20,146 bases of DNA, taken from an uncultured Lachnospiraceae bacterium (GTDB lineage: Bacteria > Bacillota > Clostridia > Lachnospirales > Lachnospiraceae). Below the pieces are notes generated by a model that did not search any database, was not told the origin of the DNA, and saw only the letters and a program-made list of their open reading frames with translations. Location: positions 1-20,146 of the forward strand of contig CAJUBE010000051.1 of NCBI GenBank assembly GCA_910584725.1, read 5' to 3'. Shown here piece after piece: positions 1 through 7,099 of the stretch. Numbering within the stretch: position 1 is the first letter of the stretch; each line of letters begins with the position of its first letter. The translations under genes and the position numbers were made by a program.

Positions 1-1310
1 ACTGTCGAAAATAAAATGCTTTTTCCGTCTACTATAAAGTGCCGCGTTACACCTTGCTCAATCCACAGGTCATAGGGTATCTTATCCTCACGCGCCCGAT
101 CTTCCACCAGCTCCTCCGGCATCCAGTACATAGACAGGACATAAATCTGCGGATCACCCGGCAGCATGAACAGCACCTTCGCCGCCGTTAAGTCCGTGGT
201 ACTGGAAAGGTCAGCCCCGCCCACGCCGTACCGTGGTTTCAGCTCCTTCACGTCAAATGTTTCCTCGTTGTTGAGCTGGTCGAAATCCAGCCATGCCTGC
301 GTAGATGTCTCCCGAATGTTGAACTCCTTGCATACCAGATTCTTCACCATGCCTGGGTTGCTCTGCGCCTTTTTGACTTTATTTCTCAGCGCGTCCAGAT
401 TCTTGATCGTGCCAAGCCCCGGATTTGCCTTATACCAGTACTTTTCCGTCTGCCACTCCGACTTGGCATCCAGCTCGTAGATAAATGCCAGAAAGTGCTC
501 ATCGTGATACCCATTTTCTTCAAAATAGCCGTTGATGACAGTCTCGGCATACTCATATTTCTCATCGTACAGGTCTTCCCGGATGGTTCCCGCCGTGGAA
601 GTGAGCAAGATCAGCGGCTGCTCCCTTGCCGTTGTCCCGTCCGCGATGATGTCATACAGCGCACGACCGTTCTGCCACTGGTGAATCTCGTCCATGATCC
701 CTGCGTGGATGTTCAGGCCGTCAAGTGTGTTTGAATCCGATGCCAGCGGCCGGAAGATGCCATCATTAAATTCGCTTATCATGTCGGCAACCCTTGGCTT
801 GATCCGCTTTGCCAGTGTGGGCGACTTCTGCACCATCTTCTTGGCTTCCGTCCACACAATTTTCGCCTGTTCTCTGGTAGTGGCCGCCGCATAGCATTCC
901 GGCCCCGGCTCCCCATCCGCCACCATCATGTACAAGCCGACCGTGGAAGCGATCAGCGACTTGCCGTTCTTTTTGCCAACAATCAGCATGACTTCCTGAT
1001 ATTTTCTGATGCCGTTGATATCAATAAATCCAAAAACCGCCGCGAGCATTGCCTTCTCCCACAGTTCCAGTCTCACCAGCTTTCCGCCGAACTTCGCTTT
1101 TGACTGGCGGCAGTAATTTTCGATAAATTCAAGGATATGATTTGCCCGCGCAGAGGAAAAATAATACTGATCCGGGTGTTCCACGTCCCAGACCAGTTTC
1201 TTATAGGTCTTATATACCTTCTGGCTTACCGTAACGCCGCCGCTTTCGATCTCCTTCCAGTATTCCAGTATGGGATTATAGTCCTTTGGATACTCAATCC
1301 TCCCTGCCAT
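1..1310 (-). CDS. terL: Terminase large subunit, partial (3' end beyond window)
   Basis: The packaging motor ATPase/nuclease that threads concatemeric phage DNA into proheads. The frame is open from an ATG at 1310 to the window edge (436 codons seen). It shows a Walker A variant VGKKNGKS near residues 110-117, a Walker B ending MDEIHQW near 205, a coupling motif LLTSTAG soon after, and the start of the RNase H-like nuclease domain (GGADLSSTTD) near residue 370. This is the HK97-type Terminase_1 arrangement. Its start overlaps the end of the small subunit by 17 bases, as in a translationally coupled packaging operon. The C-terminal part of the nuclease lies outside the window. The class is sure; the subfamily is inferred. 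Confidence 0.95.
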   Translation of the reverse strand, partial: MAGRIEYPKDYNPILEYWKEIESGGVTVSQKVYKTYKKLVWDVEHPDQYYFSSARANHILEFIENYCRQSKAKFGGKLVRLELWEKAMLAAVFGFIDINGIRKYQEVMLIVGKKNGKSLIASTVGLYMMVADGEPGPECYAAATTREQAKIVWTEAKKMVQKSPTLAKRIKPRVADMISEFNDGIFRPLASDSNTLDGLNIHAGIMDEIHQWQNGRALYDIIADGTTAREQPLILLTSTAGTIREDLYDEKYEYAETVINGYFEENGYHDEHFLAFIYELDAKSEWQTEKYWYKANPGLGTIKNLDALRNKVKKAQSNPGMVKNLVCKEFNIRETSTQAWLDFDQLNNEETFDVKELKPRYGVGGADLSSTTDLTAAKVLFMLPGDPQIYVLSMYWMPEELVEDRAREDKIPYDLWIEQGVTRHFIVDGKSILFST

Positions 1311-1659
1311 AGACAAAATCCTCGAATCCGTCCTTTTCTTTGGTTTTTGCTATCTGCTTCGGCATCATATCTGTAATCTGTTTCATGTATTTCTGGTAGC
1401 AGGATGTGAAAGAGTTGAACGTGTTCACCACAGGGCGTATCCTGTCATAAGGCTCCTGGTCTTTCCCCTGTGAAAACTTTTCATAGTATCCGTTCTCGTC
1501 GATGTCCTCCTGCATTTCTTCCAGACTCACTTTTAGATATGCTGCCTTTGCACACAGCCGATGGGCAATCTGCTTCCTCTTGCAGTCAAGTTTCGTGCAC
1601 TGTGTCTTTAATCTGTCTGTTTCTTCTTTTATCAGCCTTTCTTTCTCTTCCTTCTCCAA
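1294..1659 (-). CDS. terS: Putative terminase small subunit
   Basis: A 121-residue, highly charged protein directly upstream of and overlapping terL. The N-terminal ~30 residues are Lys/Glu-rich and probably helical. The C-terminal half carries RPVVNTFNSFTSCYQKYMK, which resembles the oligomerisation helix of P27-like small terminases. Its role would be recognising the packaging site and loading the large subunit. The start is a TTG preceded at good spacing by AAGGTGGTGAT, close to a full anti-16S match, and no better ATG exists. The assignment rests mostly on position between the HNH and TerL genes plus size. No classical helix-turn-helix is obvious. Confidence 0.72.
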   Translation of the reverse strand: MEKEEKERLIKEETDRLKTQCTKLDCKRKQIAHRLCAKAAYLKVSLEEMQEDIDENGYYEKFSQGKDQEPYDRIRPVVNTFNSFTSCYQKYMKQITDMMPKQIAKTKEKDGFEDFVYGRED

Positions 1660-1822
1660 AAAATCACCACCTTTTTACACGAAAACGGGGGAGGGGGGTC
1701 ACGCGCGAAGCCTGTGCGTTAAATGGAGGAGGGATGTACGGTGCCGGAAATCGTGCCCCTGCCTCTCGTTTAGGGGGGAGTCTCGGTCTGCCTCCCCGCG
1801 CCGACGCTGTTATCCTCTCCGC
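1660..1822. other. Noncoding GC-tract region, candidate cos/packaging site
   Basis: About 160 bases between the HNH and TerS genes carry no credible ORF. They contain long G runs on the plus strand (1686-1700 and 1771-1777) and an imperfect C/G-tract pairing around 1771-1800. In HNH-TerS-TerL phages the cohesive-end site usually lies at this spot. I see no sequence that proves the cut position. Confidence 0.35.
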
Positions 1823-2128
1823 CTACACAGGACGAATCTGTCCATCCAATCCGAAAACATAATGATTCATGCCGTCACCTTCCCCGTCCTGCTCCTTCTC
1901 GTGACAGTTCCAGCAGTCCAGCCTCAGATTGGCGTGATTCAACGCTATGTCTGGATCACTTATGTTCTCCGGCGTCAGCCATATCTTATGGTGTACGATC
2001 CTGCCCGGCTCCATGCCGCACACTTCACACATGCCGCCGTCTATGGCTCTCCTCTCAGCCTTGTAAGACTCCCTGCATTTCTTCCACGCCGTACTGTTGT
2101 AGAATGCACGGGCAAATTCCCTCGCCAT
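1823..2128 (-). CDS. HNH endonuclease of the packaging module
   Basis: A 101-residue HNH nuclease. Visible are a first CxxC (CEVC, about residues 34-37), the HHK catalytic pair near 46-48, the conserved Asn-Leu segment (NHANLRLDC) and a second CxxC followed by HEKE (CWNCHEKE). These form the beta-beta-alpha-metal fold. HNH proteins encoded beside terminase in HK97-like phages assist cos cleavage, and the position here fits that role. Its ATG overlaps the stop of the upstream gene by one base (TAATG), so translation is probably coupled. A free-standing homing endonuclease is less likely given this conserved position. Confidence 0.88.
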   Translation of the reverse strand: MAREFARAFYNSTAWKKCRESYKAERRAIDGGMCEVCGMEPGRIVHHKIWLTPENISDPDIALNHANLRLDCWNCHEKEQDGEGDGMNHYVFGLDGQIRPV

Positions 2129-2529
2129 TATTCATCCTGCTTAGTCTGCTTCTTTGCGCGCTTGGGTTTGGTCTGTCCTGCTGCCCGCTCATCCGGCTCT
2201 GCTTCTGCTGTGTCCTGCTGCTCTGCCGCCTGTTCATCTGTCTCTGCTTCTGCTGTGTCCTGCTGCTCTGTTGTCTGCTCCGGCTCCTCGTCATCCGGCT
2301 CTGCTTCTGCTGTGTCCTGCTGCCCTGCCGCCTGTTCATCTGTCTCTGCTTCTGCTGTGTCCTGCTGCCCTGTTGTCTGCTCCGGCTCCTCGGCTACAGC
2401 CACGATCAGCGTCGCATCTGTCGCCCTGATCTCTGCATACCTCTCGGGTGCAAGTTCCAGCTCGCTTCCCGCCTCGTACACCTCGCCTGTGTACCTGTCC
2501 TTGAATCGTTTCTTTACTACTGCTCTCAT
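2128..2529 (-). CDS. Phage protein with acidic 34-residue tandem repeats
   Basis: 133 residues from ATG 2529, chosen over an upstream in-frame start because AGGAGGGTC sits just before it. Residues 1-45 form a compact domain (RFKDRYTGEVYEAGSELEL) of a kind I recall from small proteins near phage head/packaging genes; its function is unknown. The rest is low complexity: four runs of EQQDTAEAE-type sequence arranged as two 34-residue units, rich in Glu, Gln, Asp and Ala. It ends in a basic tail (KPKRAKKQTKQ). The strongly acidic repeat next to a basic tail suggests a disordered linker. It is the first gene of the late operon in this window. Confidence 0.7.
   Translation of the reverse strand: MRAVVKKRFKDRYTGEVYEAGSELELAPERYAEIRATDATLIVAVAEEPEQTTGQQDTAEAETDEQAAGQQDTAEAEPDDEEPEQTTEQQDTAEAETDEQAAEQQDTAEAEPDERAAGQTKPKRAKKQTKQDE
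2190..2391 (-). repeat. Tandem repeat, two ~102-bp units inside the acidic-tail gene
   Basis: Two near-identical units of about 102 bp (34 codons) start at 2190 and 2292. Each is itself two related ~51-bp halves. Copies differ by a few silent or conservative changes (for example CTGCTC versus CTGCCC). The unit is a multiple of three, so copy-number change keeps the frame. Confidence 0.85.
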
Positions 2530-2592
2530 ATGACCCTCCTTTTCTGCACGAAAAAGAGCCGATGAACTATTCACCGACTTCTGCTTTCCTAC

Positions 2593-2626
2593 ACTATAGC
2601 ACATTTAAAACTGCCATTTACTGCCA
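2593..2626 (-). promoter_or_regulatory. Candidate late promoter with direct repeats
   Basis: On the minus strand an extended -10 (TGC then TATAGT, complement of 2593-2601) precedes the late genes. Two direct TGGCAG repeats ten bases apart (complements of 2611-2616 and 2621-2626) lie where an activator would bind, and no good -35 is present. This fits control by the ArpU/RinA-like protein at 3442-3867; the link is inference. Confidence 0.45.
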
Positions 2627-2657
2627 ACTTTTTTTATTTTTTGTCCGTCTCGTTTTG

Positions 2658-2716
2658 TAACACATATAAAAACATTTGTTTTTCTTGTTGGCAAGTACTT
2701 TTATATGTGTTAATAT
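2658..2716 (+). promoter_or_regulatory. hicAB promoter overlapped by 14-bp inverted-repeat operator
   Basis: A perfect 14-bp inverted repeat (TAACACATATAAAA at 2658-2671, its complement at 2699-2712) has a 27-bp spacer. The right arm lies inside the promoter TTGGCA (2688-2693), 17 bp, TAATAT (2711-2716). HicB proteins with a C-terminal ribbon-helix-helix domain repress their own operon at such sites, so this is the probable HicB operator. The promoter also rules out the upstream in-frame ATG at 2717 as the hicA start. Confidence 0.7.
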
Positions 2717-2740
2717 ATGATTGTCAGGAGGGAACAATAC

Positions 2741-2938
2741 ATGAAAAGTTATTCATCAAAGGAAGTCATTAAACAGCTAAAAGCGGATGGATGGTATGAA
2801 GTGAATGTAGTCGGCAGTCATCACCAGTACAAACACCCAACAAAAAAGGGACGCACTACAGTGAAACATCCTGACAAAGACATTCCGCTACCGACGCTAA
2901 AACGAATTGAGCAACAGTCAGGGCTAAGGTTTGATTAG
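2741..2938 (+). CDS. hicA: HicA toxin (mRNA interferase)
   Basis: A 65-residue protein with the hallmark HicA motif GSHHQYKHP and the flanking KELKxxGWxxxxxxGSHH-type pattern, ending in the usual TLKRIEQQSGL helix. The fold resembles a double-stranded RNA-binding domain. The conserved His of the motif is the catalytic residue for ribosome-independent mRNA cleavage. The start is the ATG at 2741 behind AGGAGGG. hicB follows 47 bases downstream behind its own ribosome-binding site, in the usual toxin-first order. The cassette is plus-strand inside an otherwise leftward phage block, so it looks like an accessory insertion between late regulator and late genes. Confidence 0.93.
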   Translation: MKSYSSKEVIKQLKADGWYEVNVVGSHHQYKHPTKKGRTTVKHPDKDIPLPTLKRIEQQSGLRFD

Positions 2939-2985
2939 CCCTGACCCATCTACTTCACTATAACACAATCAACAAGGAGGCTATT

Positions 2986-3390
2986 ATGAAACAAGTAGAA
3001 CGTTATTTTTATCCTGCTATCTTTATCTATGAACCCGGACAGGAGATCGCTGTTGATTTTCCCGATTTAGGATGCGCCACCAGCGGCACAAATGATGATG
3101 ATGCCCTCTTATCTGCACGGGAACTTCTTGGCTGTGTCCTTAACGGACTGGAAGAGGACGGGGAAGAAATCCCTGCCCCCACCTCCCTTTCTGAGATCAA
3201 AACAAAAGAAAACGAGCGCGCGGTTCTGATCGACGTCTATATGCCATCCGTGCGTATGGCAAATGAAAACCGCGCCGTCAACCGCACCGTCACCTTGCCT
3301 GCATGGCTTAACGCCGCTGCGCTGGAAAGAAATATTAATTTCTCACAGGTTCTGCAGGAGGCATTGAAAACAAAAATGAATCTCGGATAA
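2986..3390 (+). CDS. hicB: HicB antitoxin with ribbon-helix-helix domain
   Basis: A 134-residue partner of HicA. Residues ~5-60 give the degenerate RNase H-like HicB fold (YPAIFIYEPGQEIAVDFPDLG, then SARELLGCVLNGLEEDGEEIPAP). Residues ~97-130 form a ribbon-helix-helix DNA-binding segment (NRTVTLPAWLNAAALER). The protein neutralises HicA and, through the C-terminal domain, should bind the inverted repeat at 2658-2712. AAGGAGG precedes the ATG at 2986. Transcription ends at a hairpin just after the stop. Confidence 0.92.
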   Translation: MKQVERYFYPAIFIYEPGQEIAVDFPDLGCATSGTNDDDALLSARELLGCVLNGLEEDGEEIPAPTSLSEIKTKENERAVLIDVYMPSVRMANENRAVNRTVTLPAWLNAAALERNINFSQVLQEALKTKMNLG

Positions 3391-3396
3391 TGAAAG

Positions 3397-3431
3397 CAGC
3401 CGCCACTATGGCAAATCAATAGTGGCGGCTG
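3397..3431. terminator. Bidirectional hairpin terminator between hicB and the late regulator
   Basis: A perfect 13-bp stem (CAGCCGCCACTAT at 3397-3409, complement at 3419-3431) with a 9-base loop lies between two convergent genes. The uridine run is weak on both sides (minus side GCTTTC), so it may act partly as a transcription barrier. Confidence 0.75.
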
Positions 3432-3441
3432 TTACTCCAAG

Positions 3442-3867
3442 CTATATCTTAAAATGCTGTAAAGCCTGCCCATGCAGTCGATACGCGCCTCTCTCTGATA
3501 TCCCCATCTTTTTGCATATCCCGTTTTTCCCTTCCCATCGCATCAACTTTATGTAACGGTATGTCAGAATATCTTTTTCGTCCTCGTCTGTCATTGCCTC
3601 GATCCGATCTCTTATTTCTGTGCACAGCCTTATTCTGTGATATCGAGCTTTTAGATACGTTTCTGTCTCCTCTTCCAGCTTAACGGCATACGCGGACAAA
3701 TCCGACCGTGCCGATCCGCTTGGTGAACCATCCAATACGAGACCCGGATGCATCTTATTCATCCTAAGTTCATTGATTATCAGTTCGCTACGCGCCATTT
3801 GGCGGACGGCTTCTCCATATTGCTTTAGATATTCTTTTTTTCTGGTTATTTCATCTGCCATATTCAT
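3442..3867 (-). CDS. ArpU/RinA-like late-gene transcription regulator
   Basis: 141 residues with a C-terminal sigma-70-region-4-like helix-turn-helix (DILTYRYIKLMRWEG, then ICKKMGISERGAYRLHGQAL, about residues 98-137). An N-terminal charged helical region carries the MADEI start two codons in as an alternative. Proteins of this size and pattern (ArpU, RinA, DUF1492-like) activate the phage late operon. It sits directly upstream of the packaging genes apart from the inserted hicAB cassette. It overlaps the upstream gene by 17 bases, indicating one leftward operon. Confidence 0.75.
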   Translation of the reverse strand: MNMADEITRKKEYLKQYGEAVRQMARSELIINELRMNKMHPGLVLDGSPSGSARSDLSAYAVKLEEETETYLKARYHRIRLCTEIRDRIEAMTDEDEKDILTYRYIKLMRWEGKNGICKKMGISERGAYRLHGQALQHFKI

Positions 3868-4174
3868 TCCTCAACCTTTGCTCAAGTTCTTTGTACCAAC
3901 CATCAAAAATTTCCTTATCTTTCCGCTCCCACCTAACTTCTTTGTACAGTCTCTTCCACTGGTATTTTTTTATTTTTCTCTTGTAACATAGGTACTTTAA
4001 TAATCCAATCGTATAGTTATTTATCTCGTCTCCCGAATTTGTCATCATACGCGATGGTGATACAATTCCCATCAATCTGCAGAAAACATTTTTACAAATA
4101 CTTTTAGGAGGAATTGGTCTCTGTTTTTGCTCAAATTGCGGTTCAAAATTTCTTCTTGTTAATTTGTGTTTCAC
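3851..4174 (-). CDS. Basic phage protein of unknown function
   Basis: 107 residues from a GTG at 4174, picked because GGAAGGAGAG precedes it at ideal spacing. An ATG at 4258 in the same frame has no ribosome-binding site and its added residues look random. The protein is rich in Lys/Arg and aromatic residues (KYLCYKRKIKKYQWKRLYK) and may bind nucleic acid. It overlaps the ArpU-like gene by 17 bases. I do not recognise the family. Confidence 0.6.
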   Translation of the reverse strand: MKHKLTRRNFEPQFEQKQRPIPPKSICKNVFCRLMGIVSPSRMMTNSGDEINNYTIGLLKYLCYKRKIKKYQWKRLYKEVRWERKDKEIFDGWYKELEQRLRNEYGR

Positions 4175-4238
4175 TAGTTCTCTCCTTCCCAGCAGAGCCT
4201 GCTGCCTCTCTGGACTGCTGCACCGCCTGCTGCCGCGT

Positions 4239-4472
4239 TTACTGTTGCATGATCTCATTGTCCCGCTTAATCTCTATACGCCTGCTGCCATTCTGCTGTA
4301 TGATCGCTTCAATATGCAGATACCCCGGCAGTATTACCGTGTTTCCCGTCCTGAGCTGGTACTCGATACTGTCCTTCATTTTACGGTAGTCTTCTGCCCT
4401 CGCAGGCTTATCGCATCTTATAAATACCGTTATCTCCTGCTTACTCTTCTTTTTCTTCTGCCGCCTGTTCAC
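4239..4472 (-). CDS. Small hypothetical phage protein
   Basis: 77 residues beginning with GTG at 4472. AAGGAGG lies eight bases upstream, inside the 3' end of the preceding gene, which it overlaps by 32 bases. The N-terminus is a run of basic residues (RRQKKKKSK). The rest looks like a small alpha/beta domain with strands ITVFIRC, TVILPGYLHIEAII and SRRIEIK. No motif was recognised. Confidence 0.6.
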   Translation of the reverse strand: MNRRQKKKKSKQEITVFIRCDKPARAEDYRKMKDSIEYQLRTGNTVILPGYLHIEAIIQQNGSRRIEIKRDNEIMQQ

Positions 4473-4803
4473 TGTCTTTCCCTCCTTCCTTCCCCATACC
4501 CCAATCCGGCCACTTTATTGTATATCCGCAATGCGGGCAAAATTTATAATGTCTTTTGCCTGCCAGGCCACCAAACCCGCAGTTCCCACAGCTTATAACG
4601 TCCATGCTTGGCCGTCTCCCTTTTATGATCTTTACCGGCACAGGATGTTCCTTATTACGTAAATACCGCATCCTGTTCATTGCGCAAGTGTATTTCTCCT
4701 GGAAATCTCTGTCAGTTTCAACATCATTATCATCCAGAATCATCGACACTTCCCCGAAAAAATCCACCATGTCGTCCGAACTCATCATCTTACCTATTCC
4801 CAT
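4441..4803 (-). CDS. Zinc-ribbon phage protein
   Basis: 120 residues from the ATG at 4803, supported by AAGGAG; an earlier in-frame ATG at 4833 lacks one. A C4 zinc ribbon is clear: CGNCG, then 14 residues, then CPHCGY (about residues 71-93). The N-terminal half is acidic and probably helical (DDMVDFFGEVSMILDDNDV), and the C-terminus is a disordered Glu/Lys tail. The family is not recognised. It lies between the ParB-like gene and small basic proteins in the same leftward run. Confidence 0.62.
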   Translation of the reverse strand: MGIGKMMSSDDMVDFFGEVSMILDDNDVETDRDFQEKYTCAMNRMRYLRNKEHPVPVKIIKGRRPSMDVISCGNCGFGGLAGKRHYKFCPHCGYTIKWPDWGMGKEGGKDSEQAAEEKEE

Positions 4804-4845
4804 TTCCGTCTCCTTTCTTACTTCCGCCTTCAAATGCCGTAATCG

Positions 4846-6120
4846 TCAATGCTCATTTGTCCCGGCAGCTCCCCCCCCGCTGGTGTCCGTTTCGGACACT
4901 GGCGCGCTGGGTGCGGTTACTTCAATCCCCAGAATGCAGTAGCCCTCTTCCAGCCCTGTGTATTCCTCCAGCATGTAAATAATATCTGCGTCAATCGTGC
5001 GCCCTGTATGCCTGCCGTCCGCAAATTCCAGCATCTTTAGGCTGTCGCCCTCCTTATAGCCTCTGTCATTTTTCCGCAATTCAAAACGTTTCCTGCCGCT
5101 TGTAACGTCGTCATAGAAAGAAGCCGCTATTTTTATCTCATGTACCTTATGCTCCGTTTTCCTGTCGCTCGGCAGGCTTTCCATTATCTCCCTGTCTGCC
5201 TGCTCCCGTAACTTCTTTTTCGTGTCCCGGTCAATCCGATCCTGTTCTTCGCTGTCCCTCTGCTCGTCCGTTTTCTCTGCCTCTGCCTTGTTTATGTACT
5301 GGTCGCACTTCTCGCAAGTGCCCGTTTTTACGTTGCAGTCTTTATATCTCTGACAGGAATAGCACAGAGAAGTTATACTTTCAGGATGCGGCGTTTCGTA
5401 GCTGTCACCCGCCTTTTTCTCAGCTACCTTCTGCGCGATCTCCTTTGCCCGGATGTTCCCGCCTGTTGCCGCATCCGCCGCTATCTCTTTCTGCTCCTCT
5501 TCTGTGAGTTTCGCCGCCTCATATGCCGCTGTGATTCCCATTGTGCCGCTCTTAAGCTGTTCTTTGATCTCCGGCGCAGCGTTATTGTTGATGCTCTCCA
5601 TGCGTGCTATATTTGTAGGGCTTTCGTTCATCAGCTCTGCTATGATATCCCGCAGTTTTCCCGTGATCTCCAAGCCGTCCTCTTCCTTCGCTCTTAAAAG
5701 TGCCTCTTTCAGACGCTGCGCCTGCTGGGTTTTCTCCCACGCCGTGAGCTCACGGTTGTATGCGTTGCCGATCAGCAATGACAGTTCAAACATTGCCGCC
5801 GACATATCCCTGTACAAATACCGCACTTTCTTAAATTCCTCATGTCCCCGTTCGATGTTCATAATGTTTGCCAGATTCCTGCGGTGGCCGCTCACGATCT
5901 TAAACTCACCGTTCATCCTGCCTAATACGGTCGGCTCCTGCTGCCCTACGGCCAGAAAGCTGTCTGCCAGTTCCTCAATGTTTTCCTGTGAATAGAAATT
6001 GCTCTCGGAAGGCTTTACATCATACGGGCTCAGCCAGATTTCCGTATATTCGTTTACGCCTCCGGTGCCTGCTGCCCTGCTCTTAGCGTTTAAAATGTCA
6101 TTGATACCAAACTTTGTCAT
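4846..6120 (-). CDS. ParB-like protein fused to a C-terminal DUF3850 (ASCH-like) domain
   Basis: 424 residues. A ParB/Sulfiredoxin-type nuclease domain spans about 25-120 and includes GQQEPTVLG and the ParB box GEFKIVSGHRRN (71-82). A KorB-like helical DNA-binding region follows (ELMNESPTNIARMESINN, 162-179). A Cys cluster (Cys 253, 256, 262, 269, 272) suggests a zinc site, followed by a charged coiled segment at 280-320. Residues 327-402 (HEIKIAASFYDDVTSGRKRF, then KNDRGYKEGD) match DUF3850, a PUA/ASCH-like fold thought to bind RNA or modified bases. ParA lies just upstream with one small gene between, so a partition pair is possible. Phage ParB-like proteins can instead be nucleases or work in DNA modification. 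Confidence 0.85.
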   Translation of the reverse strand: MTKFGINDILNAKSRAAGTGGVNEYTEIWLSPYDVKPSESNFYSQENIEELADSFLAVGQQEPTVLGRMNGEFKIVSGHRRNLANIMNIERGHEEFKKVRYLYRDMSAAMFELSLLIGNAYNRELTAWEKTQQAQRLKEALLRAKEEDGLEITGKLRDIIAELMNESPTNIARMESINNNAAPEIKEQLKSGTMGITAAYEAAKLTEEEQKEIAADAATGGNIRAKEIAQKVAEKKAGDSYETPHPESITSLCYSCQRYKDCNVKTGTCEKCDQYINKAEAEKTDEQRDSEEQDRIDRDTKKKLREQADREIMESLPSDRKTEHKVHEIKIAASFYDDVTSGRKRFELRKNDRGYKEGDSLKMLEFADGRHTGRTIDADIIYMLEEYTGLEEGYCILGIEVTAPSAPVSETDTSGGGAAGTNEH

Positions 6121-6125
6121 TTTCC

Positions 6126-6329
6126 TTACCTCGCTTTCCGGCTCTCTATCTCAATCTTTTTCTTACATTGTCCCATTACACCGTTACACATTTCGCAAGT
6201 TCTCCAATGCTCGCAAGCGTCGCTTTGCGGACAGGCACGCCCAGCGAATTTTCCGCCCCAGTTCCAGCACGTAGTGCCGCCGTTTCTGCTACAACACCAA
6301 TATGCGCAATAGTTCTCTTTATGTGCCAT
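6126..6329 (-). CDS. Small Cys-rich protein between ParA and ParB-like genes
   Basis: 67 residues with nine cysteines (YCAYWCC, TTCW, ACPQSDAC, TCEMC, QC) and several Trp, consistent with one or two zinc sites. It starts two bases after the ParA stop and ends five bases before the ParB-like start. GAGAGGTAGGC serves as ribosome-binding site. Function unknown; a co-factor of the flanking pair is conceivable only from position. Confidence 0.6.
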   Translation of the reverse strand: MAHKENYCAYWCCSRNGGTTCWNWGGKFAGRACPQSDACEHWRTCEMCNGVMGQCKKKIEIESRKAR

Positions 6330-6331
6330 GC

Positions 6332-7099
6332 CTACCTCTCTTTCCCTGTGTATGCCGTTACGAACTTTTTATAATCCTGTGCCGCCGCGCAGCATGGGCT
6401 GTACTCATAGATCGGCTTTCTCATGAATGAACTTTCCGCTACTTTTTTCGAGTACCTTATTACTCCCAGCACCTTATATGTGCTGTGCGCTTTTAACCAC
6501 TCCAGGCCCGCCGCTTCTCCGTTGGTGTTCTGGTATGACGTGACCAGGACACCGGCCAGTTTCAGCCTGTCATTGAATGCCTCCGCCTGCCCAATCTGAT
6601 CCGCTACGATATCCAGGCCCTCCAAGGCGTCCTCGTCTATCTTGACTGGCACAATCACTTCATCCGTGATCGCCAGCGCATTTACCACATTTATTCCTAC
6701 GTCCGGCGGATTGTCGATGATGCAGTAATCATACACTTCATCTATCCCTATCCAGTCTACAAAGTCCTTGTATCTTTCTATCTGCATTACGCCCTCTTCC
6801 TTTGTCAGATTCCATGTCGCTCCAAAAAGTGACATATTCGATGTGATTATATCCAGCCATTTATAGTCCGTCTCCTGTATCAGCCCTTCATCCATGCCGT
6901 ACTGCAGAGATAGTATCTTTGTAACCGGAGCAATTTCCCGTGCTCTGTATCTGTTATATGTCCTGCTCAGGTTCCCCTGTTTGTCATTGTCAATCAAAAG
7001 AACTTTGCAGCCTCTCCGATACAGCTCATATGCCATGTTTGCGGCTGCGTGCGTCTTCCCGACGCCGCCTTTTAAATTTAAAATGCTGATCGTTTTCAT
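6332..7099 (-). CDS. parA: ParA-family ATPase
   Basis: 255 residues. The deviant Walker A KGGVGKTH lies at 10-17 with the signature Lys before the GG. A second motif LLIDNDKQGN (34-43) corresponds to the usual DxDxQ. The Walker B equivalent is CIIDNPPD near residue 126. These P-loop ATPases drive DNA partition with ParB, or position other cargo. There is no N-terminal helix-turn-helix, so it is the short type that does not itself repress. Its ATG overlaps the stop of the nuclease gene (ATGA). Its presence in a phage that also has an integrase hints at a plasmid-like phase; that is inference. Confidence 0.92.
   Translation of the reverse strand: MKTISILNLKGGVGKTHAAANMAYELYRRGCKVLLIDNDKQGNLSRTYNRYRAREIAPVTKILSLQYGMDEGLIQETDYKWLDIITSNMSLFGATWNLTKEEGVMQIERYKDFVDWIGIDEVYDYCIIDNPPDVGINVVNALAITDEVIVPVKIDEDALEGLDIVADQIGQAEAFNDRLKLAGVLVTSYQNTNGEAAGLEWLKAHSTYKVLGVIRYSKKVAESSFMRKPIYEYSPCCAAAQDYKKFVTAYTGKER

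Noticed and set aside
2190..2391. Repeat block as a CRISPR array
   Set aside because: Units are contiguous, in frame and without unique spacers; no cas genes are present.
1502..2533. Long plus-strand open frame (343 codons)
   Set aside because: It runs antisense through the HNH gene and the acidic repeat gene; its Ser/Cys-rich repetitive product is a by-product of the tandem repeat, with no ribosome-binding site or family features.
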